NCBI RefSeq assembly: GCF_963924675.1
Contig: NW_027077448.1
Location: 62,001-126,000, forward strand
Origin: Phocoena phocoena
Lineage: Eukaryota; Chordata; Mammalia; Artiodactyla; Phocoenidae
DNA length: 64,000 nt
Direction: 5' to 3'
Shown here: positions 10,480 to 24,452 of the stretch, piece after piece
How the letters are laid out: each line of letters starts with the position of its first letter
How positions within the stretch are numbered: the stretch's first letter is position 1
Notes under the pieces: model-generated
Told to the model about the DNA's origin: nothing
Seen by the model: the letters and a program-made list of their open reading frames with translations, nothing else
The model's database searches: none
Translations under genes and position numbers: made by a program

Positions 10480-12226
10480 TAGCTGTAGGTTTCTGCACGT
10501 GCAAATGTAACGCTCATTGCCCACCAGGAAGAGGAATTAAACAAAGGCTCAGTGTGCCCTGCTGGAAACAGATTAGGGCCTGAAAAATTCCTGCGGTTTT
10601 GTGCCCAGCTCACAAGAAAGCGAGTTGAAGAAAGGAGCTCAGGGTCACTGTAATTCACAAACCTGCAGAGTTATAAATGACAGCTATCTTCCAAAAGTTT
10701 ATTGAAGTAAGCCTGCGAAGGGGACTTGAAAGCGGGGCAGAATTTCAGGAAAACGATTGCAGGGGGTAGACTGGAATTGCCCTGAAAGCATAGGAAAAGA
10801 GGCAGAACGTCGACAATGATGCACTTGGCCAAAAAGGGCGTATGCGTTTTTTCCTGAATATATTCAGGAAAAAACGCATACGCCCTTTTTGGCCAACCAA
10901 GCAAGCCTGTAAAGGAAATCTGTACTACAAAGAAGTCTCACTGCCCCCCGGGCAAAAGGGCCATCTGAAAAAAGTGTAAAATCCAGAAAGGTAGGACAGG
11001 ATATGGAGAACAGGGAGCCTTGTTATGCTGATTGGCAGGATGTAAATTGCCAGCAGCCACCCTGGAGAAGTGTATGGTGTTTCCTGAAACACGTAAGAAA
11101 CAAAGCAACACAGCCTATGGCATTTCCACTTATGGTCCTATAGCTTACGGAAATTAAAATCAAAAACAGACAGCCACCCCAATATTTGGGACGGCTGTGT
11201 TCACAAGAAGCTCGTCTACAGTATCAGGTAAATATCCCAGAAAGCAAAAAATGGATAAAGAAGTTGTGGCACGTACGTACAATGCAATATCACTCAGCAA
11301 TGGAATCTGTGTCATGAGGCCCGTAGCGGCATAGTGAGTGGATGCAGGTACGGTGATTCTACGTGAACTACGTCACACAGAAAAAGAAACATCATAAGAT
11401 ATCACTAATACACGGAATGTAAACTTGACTACACATGAACTGAATTACAAAACAGAACAGGGTCTCAAATTTAGAAAACCAACTAGTGCTTGCTTATGGG
11501 GAAAGGTGCGTTGGGGTGCTGCATAAAACCAGAGACTGAAATTAGCACAGATAACTTTCGATAAGCCAAATATGTAATAGACAAGACCTACTCCTTGCTC
11601 AACGAAATGGACTCAACACCACATATTCAACGCCTAGGAATATACCTGACTAGGAAGAATCTTAAAACCCATGGATATATATGTCTCCGTAAGAGAATCA
11701 AGCGTGTGTACAGCGGCGGAAATGCAGCAGTGATAATCCGATAAATCCCATTATCAAAATAAATTTCGAATACAAAACACAAAGACAGTGAAATAGAGAG
11801 CAATTCTTAAATAATTCACTCAGGGCATGTGATGCAACCGGGATTTAACACATCTACACCCAGAGCTGGTTGAGACATAAGGCTGGACACTTCAGGCTGA
11901 TAGCACTGGTGAGTTTCGGTGAGCAAATGCAGACCCTTTGAAGTCATACTGCATGGTACCCATTCCATGGGTCCCAACTCTCCAGGTTCAAGGCATTCTT
12001 CCTCCAGCTAAAACATGCATGGGAAACCCAGAGTATCGTCCACCGTGTGATTGGGAAACGATTTAAAATGCATCTCAGTTTTCGTATCCTGGTCCTCGGG
12101 TTCACCATTCCAGATGCTTTACTAACACTCTCCCCCCTTGGAGAGTCAGTACCTTTAACCTCCTGTTTGGCACAGCTTGCAATTTCTGTGCAAGATGAAC
12201 AGGAATAGGGAGAACCAATGAGAGAC
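10480..12226 (+). repeat. Satellite monomer M7
   Basis: A 1,747-bp unit. Its first roughly 320 bp match M10/M1, including 'tttctgcacgtgc'. From about 10804 it diverges from them ('gcagaacgtcgacaatg'). The palindrome at 10825-10896 is perfect. The L1-derived frame is closed by TAG. Confidence 0.92.
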
Positions 12227-13974
12227 TAGCTGTAGGTGTCTGCACGGGCAAATGTAACGCTCATTGCCCACCAGGAAGAGGAATTAAACAAAGGCTCAGT
12301 GTGCCCTGCTGGAAACAGATTAGGGCCTGAAGCAATCCTGCGGTTTTGTGCCCAGCTCACAAGAAAGCGAGTTGAAGAAAGGAGCTCAGGGGCACTGTAC
12401 TTCACAAACCTGCAGAGTTATAAATGACAGCTATCCTCCAAAAATATATTGAAGTAAGCCTGCGAAGGGGACTTGAAAGCGGGGCTGAATTTCAGGAAAA
12501 CGATTGCAGGGGGTAGACTGGAATTGCCCTGAAAGCATAGGAAAAGAGGCACAACGTCAACAATGATGCACTTGGCCAAAAAGGGCGTATGCGTTTTTTC
12601 CTGAATATATTCAGGAAAAAACGCATACGCCCTTTTTGGCCAACCCAGCAAGCCTGTAAAGGAAATCTGCACTACAATGAAATCTCACTGCCCCCCCGGG
12701 CAAAAGGGCCATCTGAAAAAAGTGTAAAATCCAGAAAGGTAGGACAGGATATGGAGAACAGGGAGCCTTGTTATGCTGATTGGCAGGATGTAATTTGCCA
12801 GCAGCCACTCTGGAGAAGTGTATGGTGTTTCCTGAAACACGTAAGAAACAAAGCAACACAGCCTATGGCACTTCCACTTATGGTCTTATAGCTTACGGAA
12901 ATTAAAATCAAAAACAGACAGCCACCCCAATATTTGGGACGGCTGTGTTCACAAGAAGCTCGTCTACAGTATCAGGTAAATATCCCAGAAAGCAAAAAAT
13001 GGATAAAGAAGTTGTGGCACGTACGTACAATGCAATATCACTCAGCAATGAAATCTGTGTCATCAGGTCCGTAGCGGCATAGTGAGTGGATGCAGGTACG
13101 GTGATTCTACGTGAACTACGTCACACAGAAAAAGAAACATCATAAGATATCACTAATACACTGAATATAAACTTGACTACACATGAACTGAATTACAAAA
13201 CAGAAGAGGGTCTCAAATTTAGAAAACCAACCTGTGCTTGCTTATGGGGAAAGGTGGCTTGGGGTGCTACATAAAACCAGAGGCTGAAATTAGCACAGCT
13301 AACTTTCCATAAGCCAAATATGTAATAGAGAAGACCTACTCCTTGCTCAACGAAATGGACCCAACACCACATATTCAACGCCTAGGAATATACCTGACTA
13401 GGAAGAATCTTAAAACCCATGGATATATATGTCTCCGTAAGAGAATCAAGCGTGTGTACAGCGGCCGAAACGCAGTAGTGAAAATCCGATAAATCCCATT
13501 ATCAAAATAATTTTCGAAAACAAAACACAAAGACAGTGAAATAGAGAGCAATTCTTAAATAATTCACTCAGGGTATGTGATGCAACCGGGATTTAACACA
13601 TCTACACCCAGAGCTGGTTGAGACATAAGGCTGGACACTTCAGGCTGATAGCATTGGTGAGTTTCGGTGAGCAAATGCAGACCCTTTGAAGTCATACTGC
13701 ATGGTACCCATTCCATGGGTCCCAACTCTCCAGGTTCAAGGGATTCTTCCTCCAGCTAAATCATGCATGGGAAACCCAGAGTATCGTCCACCGTGTGATT
13801 GGGAAACGATTTAAAATGCATCTCAGTTTTCGTATCCTTGTCCTCGGGTTCAACATTCCAGATGCTTTACTAACACTCTCCCCGCTTGGAGAGTCAGTGC
13901 CTTTAACCTCCTCTTTGGCACAGCTTGCAATTTCTGTGCAAGATGAACAGGAATAGGGAGAACCAATGAGAGAC
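12227..13974 (+). repeat. Satellite monomer M8
   Basis: A 1,748-bp unit. The palindrome at 12572-12643 is perfect and is followed by a run of seven C ('cccccccgggc'). The L1-derived frame is closed by TAG. The segment near 13200-13260 has more private changes than its neighbours. Confidence 0.92.
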
Positions 13975-15718
13975 TAGCTGTAGGTGTCTGCACGGGCAAA
14001 TGTAACGCTCATTGCCCACCAGGAAGGGGAATTAAACAAAGGCTCAGTGTGCCCTGCTGGAAACAGATTAGGGCCTGAAGCAATCCTGCGGTTTTGTGCC
14101 CAGCTCACAAGAAAGCGAGGTGAAGAAAGGAGCTCAGTGGCACTGCAATTCACAAACCTACAGAGTTATAAATGACAGCTATCTTCCAAAAGTATATTGA
14201 AGTAAGCCTGCGAAGGGGACTTGAAAGCAGGGCAGAATTTCAGGAAAACGATTGCAGGGGGTAGACTGGAATTGCCCTGAAAGCATAGGAAAAGAGGCAC
14301 AACGTCCACAGTGATGCACTTGGCCAAAAAGGGCGTATGCGTTTTTTCCTGAATATATTCAGGAAAAAACGCATACGCCCTTTTTGGCCAACCAAGCAAG
14401 CCTGTAAAGAAATCTGCACTACAATGAAGTCTCACTGCCCCTCGGGCAAGAGGGCCATCTGAAAAAAGTGTAAAATCCAGAAAGGTAGGACAGGATATGG
14501 AGAACAGGGAGCCTTGTTATGCTGATTGGCAGGATGTAAATTGCCAGCAGCCACCCTGGAGAAGTGTATGGTGTTTCCTGAAACACGTAAGAAACGAAGC
14601 AACACAGCCTATGGCACTTCCACTTATGGTCCTATAGCTTACGGAAATTAAAATCAAAAACAGACAGCCACCCCAATATTTGGGATGGCTGTGTTCCCAA
14701 GAAGCTCGTCTACAGTACGAGGTAAATATCCCAGAAAGCAAAAATGGATAAAGAAATTGTGGCACGTACGTGCAATGCAATATCACTCAGCAATGAAATC
14801 TGTGTCATCAGGCCCGTAGCGGCACAGTGAGTGGATGCAGGTACGGTGATTCTACGTGAACTACGTCACACAGAAAAAGAAACATCATAAGATATCACTA
14901 ATACACGGAATGTAAACTTGACTACACATGCACTGAATTACAAAACAGAACAGGGTCTCAAATTTAGAAAACCAACTAGTGCTTGCTTATGGGGAAAGGT
15001 GCGTTGGGGTGCTGCATAAAACCAGAGACTGAAATTAGCACAGATAACTTTCCATAAGCCAAATATGTAATAGACAAGACCTACTCCTTGCTCAACGAAA
15101 TGGACCCAACACCACATATTCAACGCCTAGGAATATACCTGACTAGGAAGAATCTTAAAACCCATGGATATATATGTCTCCGTAAGAGAATCAAGCGTGT
15201 GTACAGCGGCCGAAACGCAGCAGTGAAAATCCGATAAATTCCATTATCAAAATAAATTTCGAAAACAAAACACAAAGACAGTGAAATAGAAAGCAATTCT
15301 TAAATAATTCACTCACGGCATGTGATGCAACCGGGATTTACCACATCTACACACAGAGCTGGTTGAGACATAAGGCTGGACATTTCTGGCTGATAGCATT
15401 GGTGAGTTTCGGTGAGCAAATGCAGACCCTTTGAAGTCATACTGCATGGTACCCATTCCATGGGTCCCATCTCTCCAGGTTCAAGGCATTCTTCCTCCAG
15501 CTAAAACATGCATGGGAATCCCAGAGTATCGTCCACCGTGTGATTGGGAAACGATTTAAATGCATCTCAGTTTTCGTATCCTGGTCCTCGGGTTCACCAT
15601 TCCAGATGCTTTACTAACACTCTCCCCGCTTGGAGAGTCAGTGCCTTTAACCTCCTGTTTGGCACAGCTTGCAATTTCTGTGCAAGATGAACAGGAATAG
15701 GGAGAACCAATGAGAGAG
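13975..15718 (+). repeat. Satellite monomer M9
   Basis: A 1,744-bp unit. The palindrome at 14320-14391 is perfect. Its second half (from about 14520) is the source-like copy of the second half of M6 at offset 5,239. A one-base loss after the palindrome ('gtaaagaaatctg') is private to it. Confidence 0.92.
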
Positions 15719-17464
15719 TAGCTGTAGGTTTCTGCACGTGCAAATGTAACGCTCATTGCCCACCAGGAAGAGGAATTAAACAAAGGCTCAGTGTGCCCTG
15801 CTGGAAACAGATTAGGGCCTGAAAAATTCCTGCGGTTTTGTGCCCAGCTCACAAGAAAGCGAGTTGAAGAAAGGAGCTCAGGGTCACTGTAATTCACAAA
15901 CCTGCAGAGTTATAAATGACAGCTATCTTCCAAAAGTTTATTGAAGTAAGCCTGCGAAGGGGACTTGAAAGCGGGGCAGAATTTCAGGAAAACGATTGCA
16001 GGGGGTAGACTGGAATTGCCCTGAAAGCATAGGAAAAGAGGCACAACGTCCACAGTGATGCACTTGGCCAAAAAGGGCGTATGCGTTTTTTCCTGAATAT
16101 ATTCAGGAAAAAACGCATACGCCCTTTTTGGCCAACCAAGCAAGCCTGTAAAGGAAATCTGCACTACAATGAAGTCTCACTGCCCCTCGGGCAAGAGGGC
16201 CATCTGAAAAAAGTGTAAAATCCAGAAAGGTAGGACAGGATATGGAGAACAGGGAGCCTTGTTATGCTGATTGGCAGGATGTAAATTGCCAGCAGCCACC
16301 CTGGAGAAGTGTATGGTGTTTCCTGAAACACGTAAGAAACGAAGCAACACAGCCTATGGCACTTCCACTTATGGTCCTATAGCTTACGGAAATTAAAATC
16401 AAAAACAGACAGCCACCCCAATATTTGGGATGGCTGTGTTCCCAAGAAGCTCGTCTACAGTACGAGGTAAATATCCCAGAAAGCAAAAATGGATAAAGAA
16501 GTTGTGGCACGTACGTGCAATGCAATATCACTCAGCAATGAAATCTGTGTCATCAGGCCCGTAGCGGCACAGTGAGTGGATGCAGGTACGGTGATTCTAC
16601 GTGAACTACGTCACACAGAAAAAGAAACATCATAAGATATCACTAATACACGGAATGTAAACTTGACTACACATGCACTGAATTACAAAACAGAACAGGG
16701 TCTCAAATTTAGAAAACCAACTAGTGCTTGCTTATGGGGAAAGGTGCGTTGGGGTGCTGCATAAAACCAGAGACTGAAATTAGCACAGATAACTTTCCAT
16801 AAGCCAAATATGTAATAGACAAGACCTACTCCTTGCTCAACGAAATGGACCCAACACCACATATTCAACGCCTAGGAATATACCTGACTAGTAAGAATCT
16901 TAAAACCCATGGATATATATGTCTCCGTAAGAGAATCAAGCGTGTGTACAGCGGCCGAAACGCAGCAGTGAAAATCCGATAAATTCCATTATCAAAATAA
17001 ATTTCGAAAACAAAACACAAAGACAGTGAAATAGAGAGCAATTCTTAAATAATTCACTCAGGGCATGTGATGCAACCGGGATTGACCACATCTACACCCA
17101 GAGCTGGTTGAGACATAAGGCTGGACACTTCAGTCTGATAGCATTGGTGAGTTTCGGTGAGCAAATGCAGACCCTTTGAAGTCATACTGCATGGTACCCA
17201 TTCCATGGGTCCCAACTCTCCAGGTTCAAGGGATTCTTCCTCCAGATAAAACATGCATGGGAAACCCAGAGTATCGTCCACCGTGTGATTGGGAAACGAT
17301 TTAATATGCATATCAGTTTTCGTATCCTGGTCCTCGGGTTCCCCATTCCAGAAGCTTTACTAACACTCTCCCCGCTTGGAGAGTCAGTGCCTTTAACCTC
17401 CTGTTTGGCACAGCTTGCAATTTCTGTGCAAGATTAACAGGAATAGGGAGAACCCATGAGAGAC
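15719..17464 (+). repeat. Satellite monomer M10
   Basis: The counterpart of M1 at offset 15,718 and reads the same throughout by eye. The palindrome at 16064-16135 is perfect. Confidence 0.93.
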
Positions 17465-19213
17465 TAGCTGTAGGTGTCTGCACGGGCAAATGTAACGCTC
17501 ATTTCCAACCAGGAAGAGGAATTAAACAAAGGCTCAGTGTGCCCTGCTGGAAACAGATTAGGGCCTGAAGCAATCCTGCGGTTTTGTGCCCAGCTCACAA
17601 GAAAGCGAGTTGAAGAAAGGAGCTCAGAGTCACTGTAATTCAAAAACGTGCAGAGTTATAAATGACAGCTATCCTCCAAAAATATATTGAAGTAAGCCTG
17701 CGAAGGGGACTTGAAAGCGGGGCAGAGTTTCAGGAAAACCATTGCAGGGGGTAGACTAGAATTGCCCTGAAAGCATAGGAAAAGAGGCACAATGTCGACA
17801 ATGATGCACTTGGCCAAAAAGGGCGTATGCGTTTTTTCCTGAATATATTCAGGAAAAAACGCAAAAGCCCTTTTTGGCCAACCAGGCAAGCCTGTAAAGG
17901 AAATCTGCACTACAATGAAATCTCACTGCTCCCCCTGGGCAAAAGGGCCATCTGAAAAAAGTGTAAAATCCAGAAAGATAGGACAGGATATGGAGAACAG
18001 GGAGCCTTGTTATGCTGATTGGCAGGATGTAAATTTTGAACAGCCACCCTGGAGAAGTGTATGGTGTTTCCTGAAACACGTAAGAAATAAAGCAACACAG
18101 CCTATGGCACTTCCACTTATGGTCCTATTGCTTAGGGAAATTAAAATCAAAAACAGAGAGCCACCCCAATGTTTGGGACGGCTGTGTTCCCAAGAAGCTC
18201 GTCTACAGTACCAGGTAAATATCCCAGAAAGCAAAAGATGGATAAAGAAGTTGTGGCACGTACATGCAATGCAATATCACTCACCAATGAAATCTGTGTC
18301 ATCAGGCCCGTAGCGGCATAGTGCGTGGATGCAGGTACGGTTATTCTACGTGAACTACGTCACACAGAAAAAGAAACATCATAAGATATCACTAATACAC
18401 GGAATGAAAACTTGACTACACATGAACTGAATTACAAAACAGAACAGGGTCTCAAATTTAGAAAACCAACTAGTGCTTGCTTATGGGGAAAGGTGCATTG
18501 GGGTGCTGCATAAAACCAGAGACTGAAATTAGCACAGATAACTTTCCTTAAGCCAAATATGTAATAGACAAGACCTACTCCTTGCTCAACGAAATGGACC
18601 CAACACCACATATTCAACGCCTAGGAATATACCTAACTAGGAAGAATCTTAAAACCCATGGATATATATGTCTCCGTAAGAGAATCAAGCATGTGTACAG
18701 CGGCGGAAACGCAGCAGTGAAAATCCGATAAGTCCCATTATCGAAATAAATTTAAAAAACAAAATACAAAGACAGTGAAATAGAGAGCAATTCTTAAATA
18801 ATTCACTCAGGGCATGTGATGCAACCGGGATTGACCACATCTACACCCAGAGCTGGTTGAGACATAAGGCTGGACACTTCAGGCTGATAGCATTGGTGAG
18901 TTTCGGTGAGCAAATGCAGACCCTTTGAAGTCATACTGCATGGTACCCATTCCATGGGTCCCAACTCTCCAGGTTCAAGGGATTCTTCCTCCAGCTAAAA
19001 CATGCATGGGAAACCCAGAGTATCGTCCACCGTGTGATTGGGAAACGATTTAAAATGCATCTCAGTTTTCGTATCCTGGTCCTCGGGTTCACCATTCCAG
19101 ATGCTTTACTAACACTCTCCCCGCTTGGAGAGTCAGTGCCTTTAACCTCCTCTTTGGCACAGCTTGCAATTTCTGTGCAAGATGAACAGGAATAGGGAGA
19201 ACCAATGAGAGAC
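17465..19213 (+). repeat. Satellite monomer M11
   Basis: The counterpart of M2. The palindrome at 17810-17881 has the same two mismatches. The open L1 relic is at 17915-18313. Confidence 0.92.
17915..18313 (+). pseudogene. L1 ORF2 C-terminal relic, open frame (M11)
   Basis: Same translation as the 132-codon relic in M2. No catalytic domain is present. Confidence 0.75.
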
Positions 19214-20960
19214 TAGCTATAGGTGTCTGCACGGGCAAATGTAACGCTCATTTCCCGCCAGGAAGAGGAATTAAACAAAGCCTCAGCGTGCCCTGCCGGA
19301 AACAGATTAGGGCCTGAAGCAATCCTGCGGTTTTGTGCCCAGCTCACAAGAAAGCGAGTTGAAGAAAGGAGCTCAGGGGCACTGTAATTCACAAACCTGC
19401 AGAGTTATAAATGACAGCTATCCTCCAAAAGTATATTGAAGTAAGCCTGCGAAGGGGACTTGAAAGCGGGTCAGAATTTCAGGAAAACGATTGCAGGGGG
19501 TAGACTGGAATTGCCCTGAAAGCATAGGAAAACAGGCACAATGTCGACAATGATGCACTTGGCCAAAAAGGGCGTATGCGTTTTTTCCTGAATATATTCA
19601 GGAAAAAACGCATACGCCCTTTTTGGCCAACCAAGCAAGCCTGTAAAGGAAATCTGCACTACAATGAAATCTCACTGCCCCCCGGGCAAATGGGTCATCT
19701 GAAAAAAGTGTAAAATCCAGAAATGTAGGACAGGATATGGAGAACAGGGAGCCTTGTTATGCTGATTGGCAGGATGTAAATTGCCAACAGCCACCCTGGA
19801 GAAGTGTATGGTGTTTCCTGAAACACGTAAGAAACAAAGCAACACAGCCTATGGCAATTGCACTTATGGTCCTATTCCTTAGGGAAATTAAAATCAAAAA
19901 CAGAGAGCCACCCCAAAGTTTGGGACGGCTGTGTTCCCAAAAAGCTCGTCTACAGTACCAGGTAAATATCCCAGAAAGCAAAAAATGGATAAAGAAGTTG
20001 TGGCACGTACGTGCAATGCAGTATCACTCAGCAATGAAATCTGTGTCATCAGGCCCCTAGCGGCATAGTGAGTGGATGCAGGTACGGTGATTCTACGTGA
20101 ACTACGTCACACAGAAAAAGAAACATCATAAGATATCACTAATACACGGAATGTAAACTTGAATACACATGAACTGAATTATAAAACACAACAGGGTCTC
20201 AAATTTAGAAAACCAACTAGTGCTTGCTTATGGGGAAAGGTGCCTTGGGGTGCTGCATAAAACCAGAGACTGAAATTAGCACAGATAACATTCCATAAGC
20301 CAAATATGTAATAGACAAGACCTACTCCTTGCTCAACGAAATGGACTCAACACCACATATTCAACGCGTAGGAATATACCTGACTAGTAAGAATCTTAAA
20401 ACCCATGGTTATATATGTCTCCGTAAGAGAATCAAGCGTGTGTACAGCGGCCGAAACGCAGCAGTGAAAATCCGATAAATCCCATTATCAAAATACATTT
20501 CGAAAACAAAACACAAAGACAGTGAAATAGAGAGCAATTCTTAAATAATTCACTCAGGGCATGTGATGCAACCGGGATTGACCACATCTACAACCAGAGC
20601 TGGTTGAGACATAAGGCTGGACCCTTCAGGCTGATAGCATTGGTGAGTTTCGGTGAGCAAATGCAGACCCTTTGAAGTCATACTGCATGGTACCCATTCC
20701 ATGGGTCCCACCTCTCCAGGTTCAAGGGATTCTTCCTCCAGCTAAAACATGCATGGGAAACCCAGAGTATCGTCCACCGTGTGATTGGGAAACGATTTAA
20801 AATGCATCTCAGTTTTCGTATCCTGGTTCTCGGGTTCACCATTCCAGATGCTTTACTAACCCTCTCCCCGCTTGGAGAGTCAGTGCCTTTAACCTCCTGT
20901 TTGGCACAGCTTGCAATTTCTGTGCAAGATGTACAGGAATAGGGAGAACCAATGAGAGAC
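19214..20960 (+). repeat. Satellite monomer M12
   Basis: The counterpart of M3. The palindrome at 19559-19630 is perfect. C at 20482 replaces T at 4764 of M3. Confidence 0.92.
19737..20060 (+). pseudogene. L1 ORF2 C-terminal relic, open frame (M12)
   Basis: Same translation as the 107-codon relic in M3. Confidence 0.75.
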
Positions 20961-22707
20961 TAGCTGTAGGTGTCTGCACGGGCAAATGTAACGCTCATTG
21001 CCGACCAGGAAGAGGAATTAAACAAAGGCTCAGCGTGCCCTGCCGGAAACAGATTAGGGCCTGAAACAATCCTGCGGTTTTGTGCCCAGCTCACAAGAAA
21101 GCGAGTTGAAGAAAGGAGCTCAGGGGCACTGTAATTCACAAACCTGCAGAGTTATAAATGACAGCTATCCTCCAAAAGTATATTGAAGTAAGCCTGCGAA
21201 GGGGACTTGAAAGCGGGTCAGAATTACAGGAAAACGATTGCAGGGGGTAGACTGGAATTGCCCTGAAAGCATAGGAAAACAGGCACAACGTCGACAATGA
21301 TGCACTTGGCCAAAAAGGGCGTATGCGTTTTTTCCTGAATATATTCAGGAAAAAACGCATACGCCCTTTTTGGCCAACCAAGCAAGCCTGTAAAGGAAAT
21401 CTGCACTACAATGAAATCTCACTGCCCCCCGGGCAAATGGGTCATCTGAAAAAAGTGTAAAATCCAGAAAGGTAGGACAGGATATGGAGAACAGGGAGCC
21501 TTGTTATGCTGATTGGCAGGATGTAAATTGCCAACAGCCACCCTGGAGAAGTGTATGGTGTTTCCTGAAACACGTAAGAAACAAAGCAACACAGCCTATG
21601 GCAATTGCACTTATGGTCCTATTCCTTAGGGAAATTAAAATCAAAAACAGAGAGCCACCCCAAAGTTTGGGACGGCTGTGTTCCCAAAAAGCTCGTCTAC
21701 AGTACCAGGTAAATATCCCAGAAAGCAAAAAATGGATAAAGAAGTTGTGGCACGTACGTGCAATGCAGTATCACTCAGCAATGAAATCTGTGTCATCAGG
21801 CCCCTAGCGGCATAGTGAGTGGATGCAGGTACGGTGATTCTACGTGAACTACGTCACACAGAAAAAGAAACATCATAAGATATCACTAATACACGGAATG
21901 TAAACTTGAATACACATGAACTGAATTATAAAACACAACAGGGTCTCAAATTTAGAAAACCAACTAGTGCTTGCTTATAGGGAAAGGTGCCTTGGGGTGC
22001 TGCATAAAACCAGAGACTGAAATTAGCACAGATAACATTCCATAAGCCAAATATGTAATAGACAAGACCTACTCCTTGCTCAACGAAATGGACTCAACAC
22101 CACATATTCAACGCCTAGGAATATACCTGACTAGTAAGAATCTTAAAACCCATGGTTATATATGTCTCCGTAAGAGAATCAAGCGTGTGTACAGCGGCCG
22201 AAACGCAGCAGTGAAAATCCGATAAATCCCATTATCAAAATACATTTCGAAAACAAAACACAAAGACAGTGAAATAGAGAGCAATTCTTAAATAATTCAC
22301 TCAGGGCATGTGATGCAACCGGGATTGACCACATCTACACCCAGAGCTGGTTGAGACATAAGGCTGGACCCTTCAGGCTGATAGCATTGGTGAGTTTCAC
22401 TAAGCAAATGCAGACCCTTTGAAGTCATACTGCATGGTACCCATTCCATGGGTCCCAACTCTCCAGGTTCAAGGGATTCTTCCTCCAGCTAAAACATGCA
22501 TGGGAAACCCAGAGTATCGTCCACCGTGTGATTGGGAAACGATTTAAAATGCATCTCAGTTTTCGTATCCTGGTTCTCGGGTTCACCATTCCAGATGCTT
22601 TACTAACCCTCTCCCCGCTTGGAGAGTCAGTGCCTTTAACCTCCTGTTTGGCACAGCTTGCAATTTCTGTGCAAGATGACCAGGAATAGGGAGAACCAAT
22701 GAGAGAC
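20961..22707 (+). repeat. Satellite monomer M13
   Basis: The counterpart of M4. The palindrome at 21306-21377 is perfect. G at 21003 replaces C at 5285 of M4. Confidence 0.92.
21484..21807 (+). pseudogene. L1 ORF2 C-terminal relic, open frame (M13)
   Basis: Same translation as the 107-codon relics in M3 and M4. Confidence 0.75.
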
Positions 22708-24452
22708 TAGCTGTAGGTGTCTCCACGGGCAAATGTAACGCTCATTGCCCACCAGGAAGAGGAATTAAACAAAGGCTCAGCGTGCCCTGCTGAAAACAGG
22801 TTAGGGCCTGAAGCAATCCTGCGGTTTTGTGCCCAGCTCACAAGAAAGCGAGTTGAAGAAAGGAGTTCAGGGGCACTGTAATTCACAAACCTGCAGAGTT
22901 ATAAATGACAGCTATCCTCCAAAAATATATTGAAGTAAGCCTGCGAAGGGGACTTGAAAGCGGGGCAGAGTTTCAGGAAAACCACTGCATGGGGTAGACT
23001 GGAATTGCCCTGAAAGCATAGGAAAAGAGGCACAACGTCGACAATGATGCACTTGGCCAAAAAGGGCATATGCGTTTTTTCCTGAATATATTCAGGAAAA
23101 AACGCATACGCCCTTTTTGGCCAAACAAGCAAGCCTGTAAAGGAAATCTGCACTACAATGAAGTCTCACTGCCCCCTGGGCAAAAGGGCCATCTGAAAAA
23201 AGTGTAAAATCCAGAAAGGTAGGACAGGATATGCAGAACAGGGAGCCTTGTTATGCTGATTGGCAGGATGTAAATTGCCAGCAGCCACCCTGGAGAAGTG
23301 TATGGTGTTTCCTGAAACACGTAAGAAACAGAGCAACACAGCCTATGGCACTTCCACTTATGGTCCTATAGCTTACGGAAAATAAAATCAAAAACAGACA
23401 GCCACCCCAATATTTGGGATGGCTGTGTTCCCAAGAAGCTCGTCTACAGTACCAGGTAAATATCCCAGAAAGCAAAAATGGATAAAGAAGTTGTGGCACG
23501 TACGTGCAATGCAATATCACTCAGCAATGAAATCTGTGTCATCAGGCCCGTAGCGGCACAGTGAGTGGATGCAGGTACGGTGATTCTACGTGAACTACGT
23601 CACACAGAAAAAGAAACATCATAAGATATCACTAATACACGGAATGTAAACTTGACTACACATGAACTGAATTACAAAACAGAACAGGGTCTCAAATTTA
23701 GAAAACCAACTAGTGCTGGCTTATGGGGAAAGGTGCGTTGGGGTGCTGCAAAAAACCAGAGACTGAAATTAGCACAGATAACTTTCCATAAGCCAAATAT
23801 GTAATAGACAAGACCTACTCCTTGCTCAACGAAATGGACCCAACACCACATATTCAACGCCTAGGAATGTACCTGACTAGGAAGAATCTTAAAACCCATG
23901 GAAATATATGTCTCCGTAAGAGAATCAAGCCTGTGTACAGCGGCCGAAACGCAGCAGTGAAAATCCGATAAATCCCATTATCAAAATAAATTTTGAAAAC
24001 AAAACACAAAGACAGTGAAATAGAAAGCAATTCTTAAATAATTCACTCAGGGCATGTGATGCAACCGGGATTGACCACATCTACACACAGAGCTTGTTGA
24101 GACATAAGGCTGGACACTTCAGGCTGATAGCATTGGTGAGTTTCGGTGAGCAAATGCAGACCCTTTGAAGTCATACTGCATGGTACCCATTCCATGGGTC
24201 CCAACTCTCCAGGTTCAAGGCATTCTTCCTCCAGCTAAAACATGCATGGGAAACCCAGAGTATCGTCCACCGTGTGATTGGGAAACGATTTAAATGCATC
24301 TCAGTTTTCGTATCCTGGTCCTCGGGTTCACCATTCCAGATGCTTTACTAACACTCTCCCCGCTTGGAGAGTCAGTGCCTTTAACCTCCTGTTTGGCACA
24401 GCTAGCAATTTCTGTGCAAGATGAACAGGAATAGGGAGAACCCATGAGAGAC
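22708..24452 (+). repeat. Satellite monomer M14
   Basis: The counterpart of M5. The palindrome at 23053-23124 has the same single mismatch. Confidence 0.92.
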
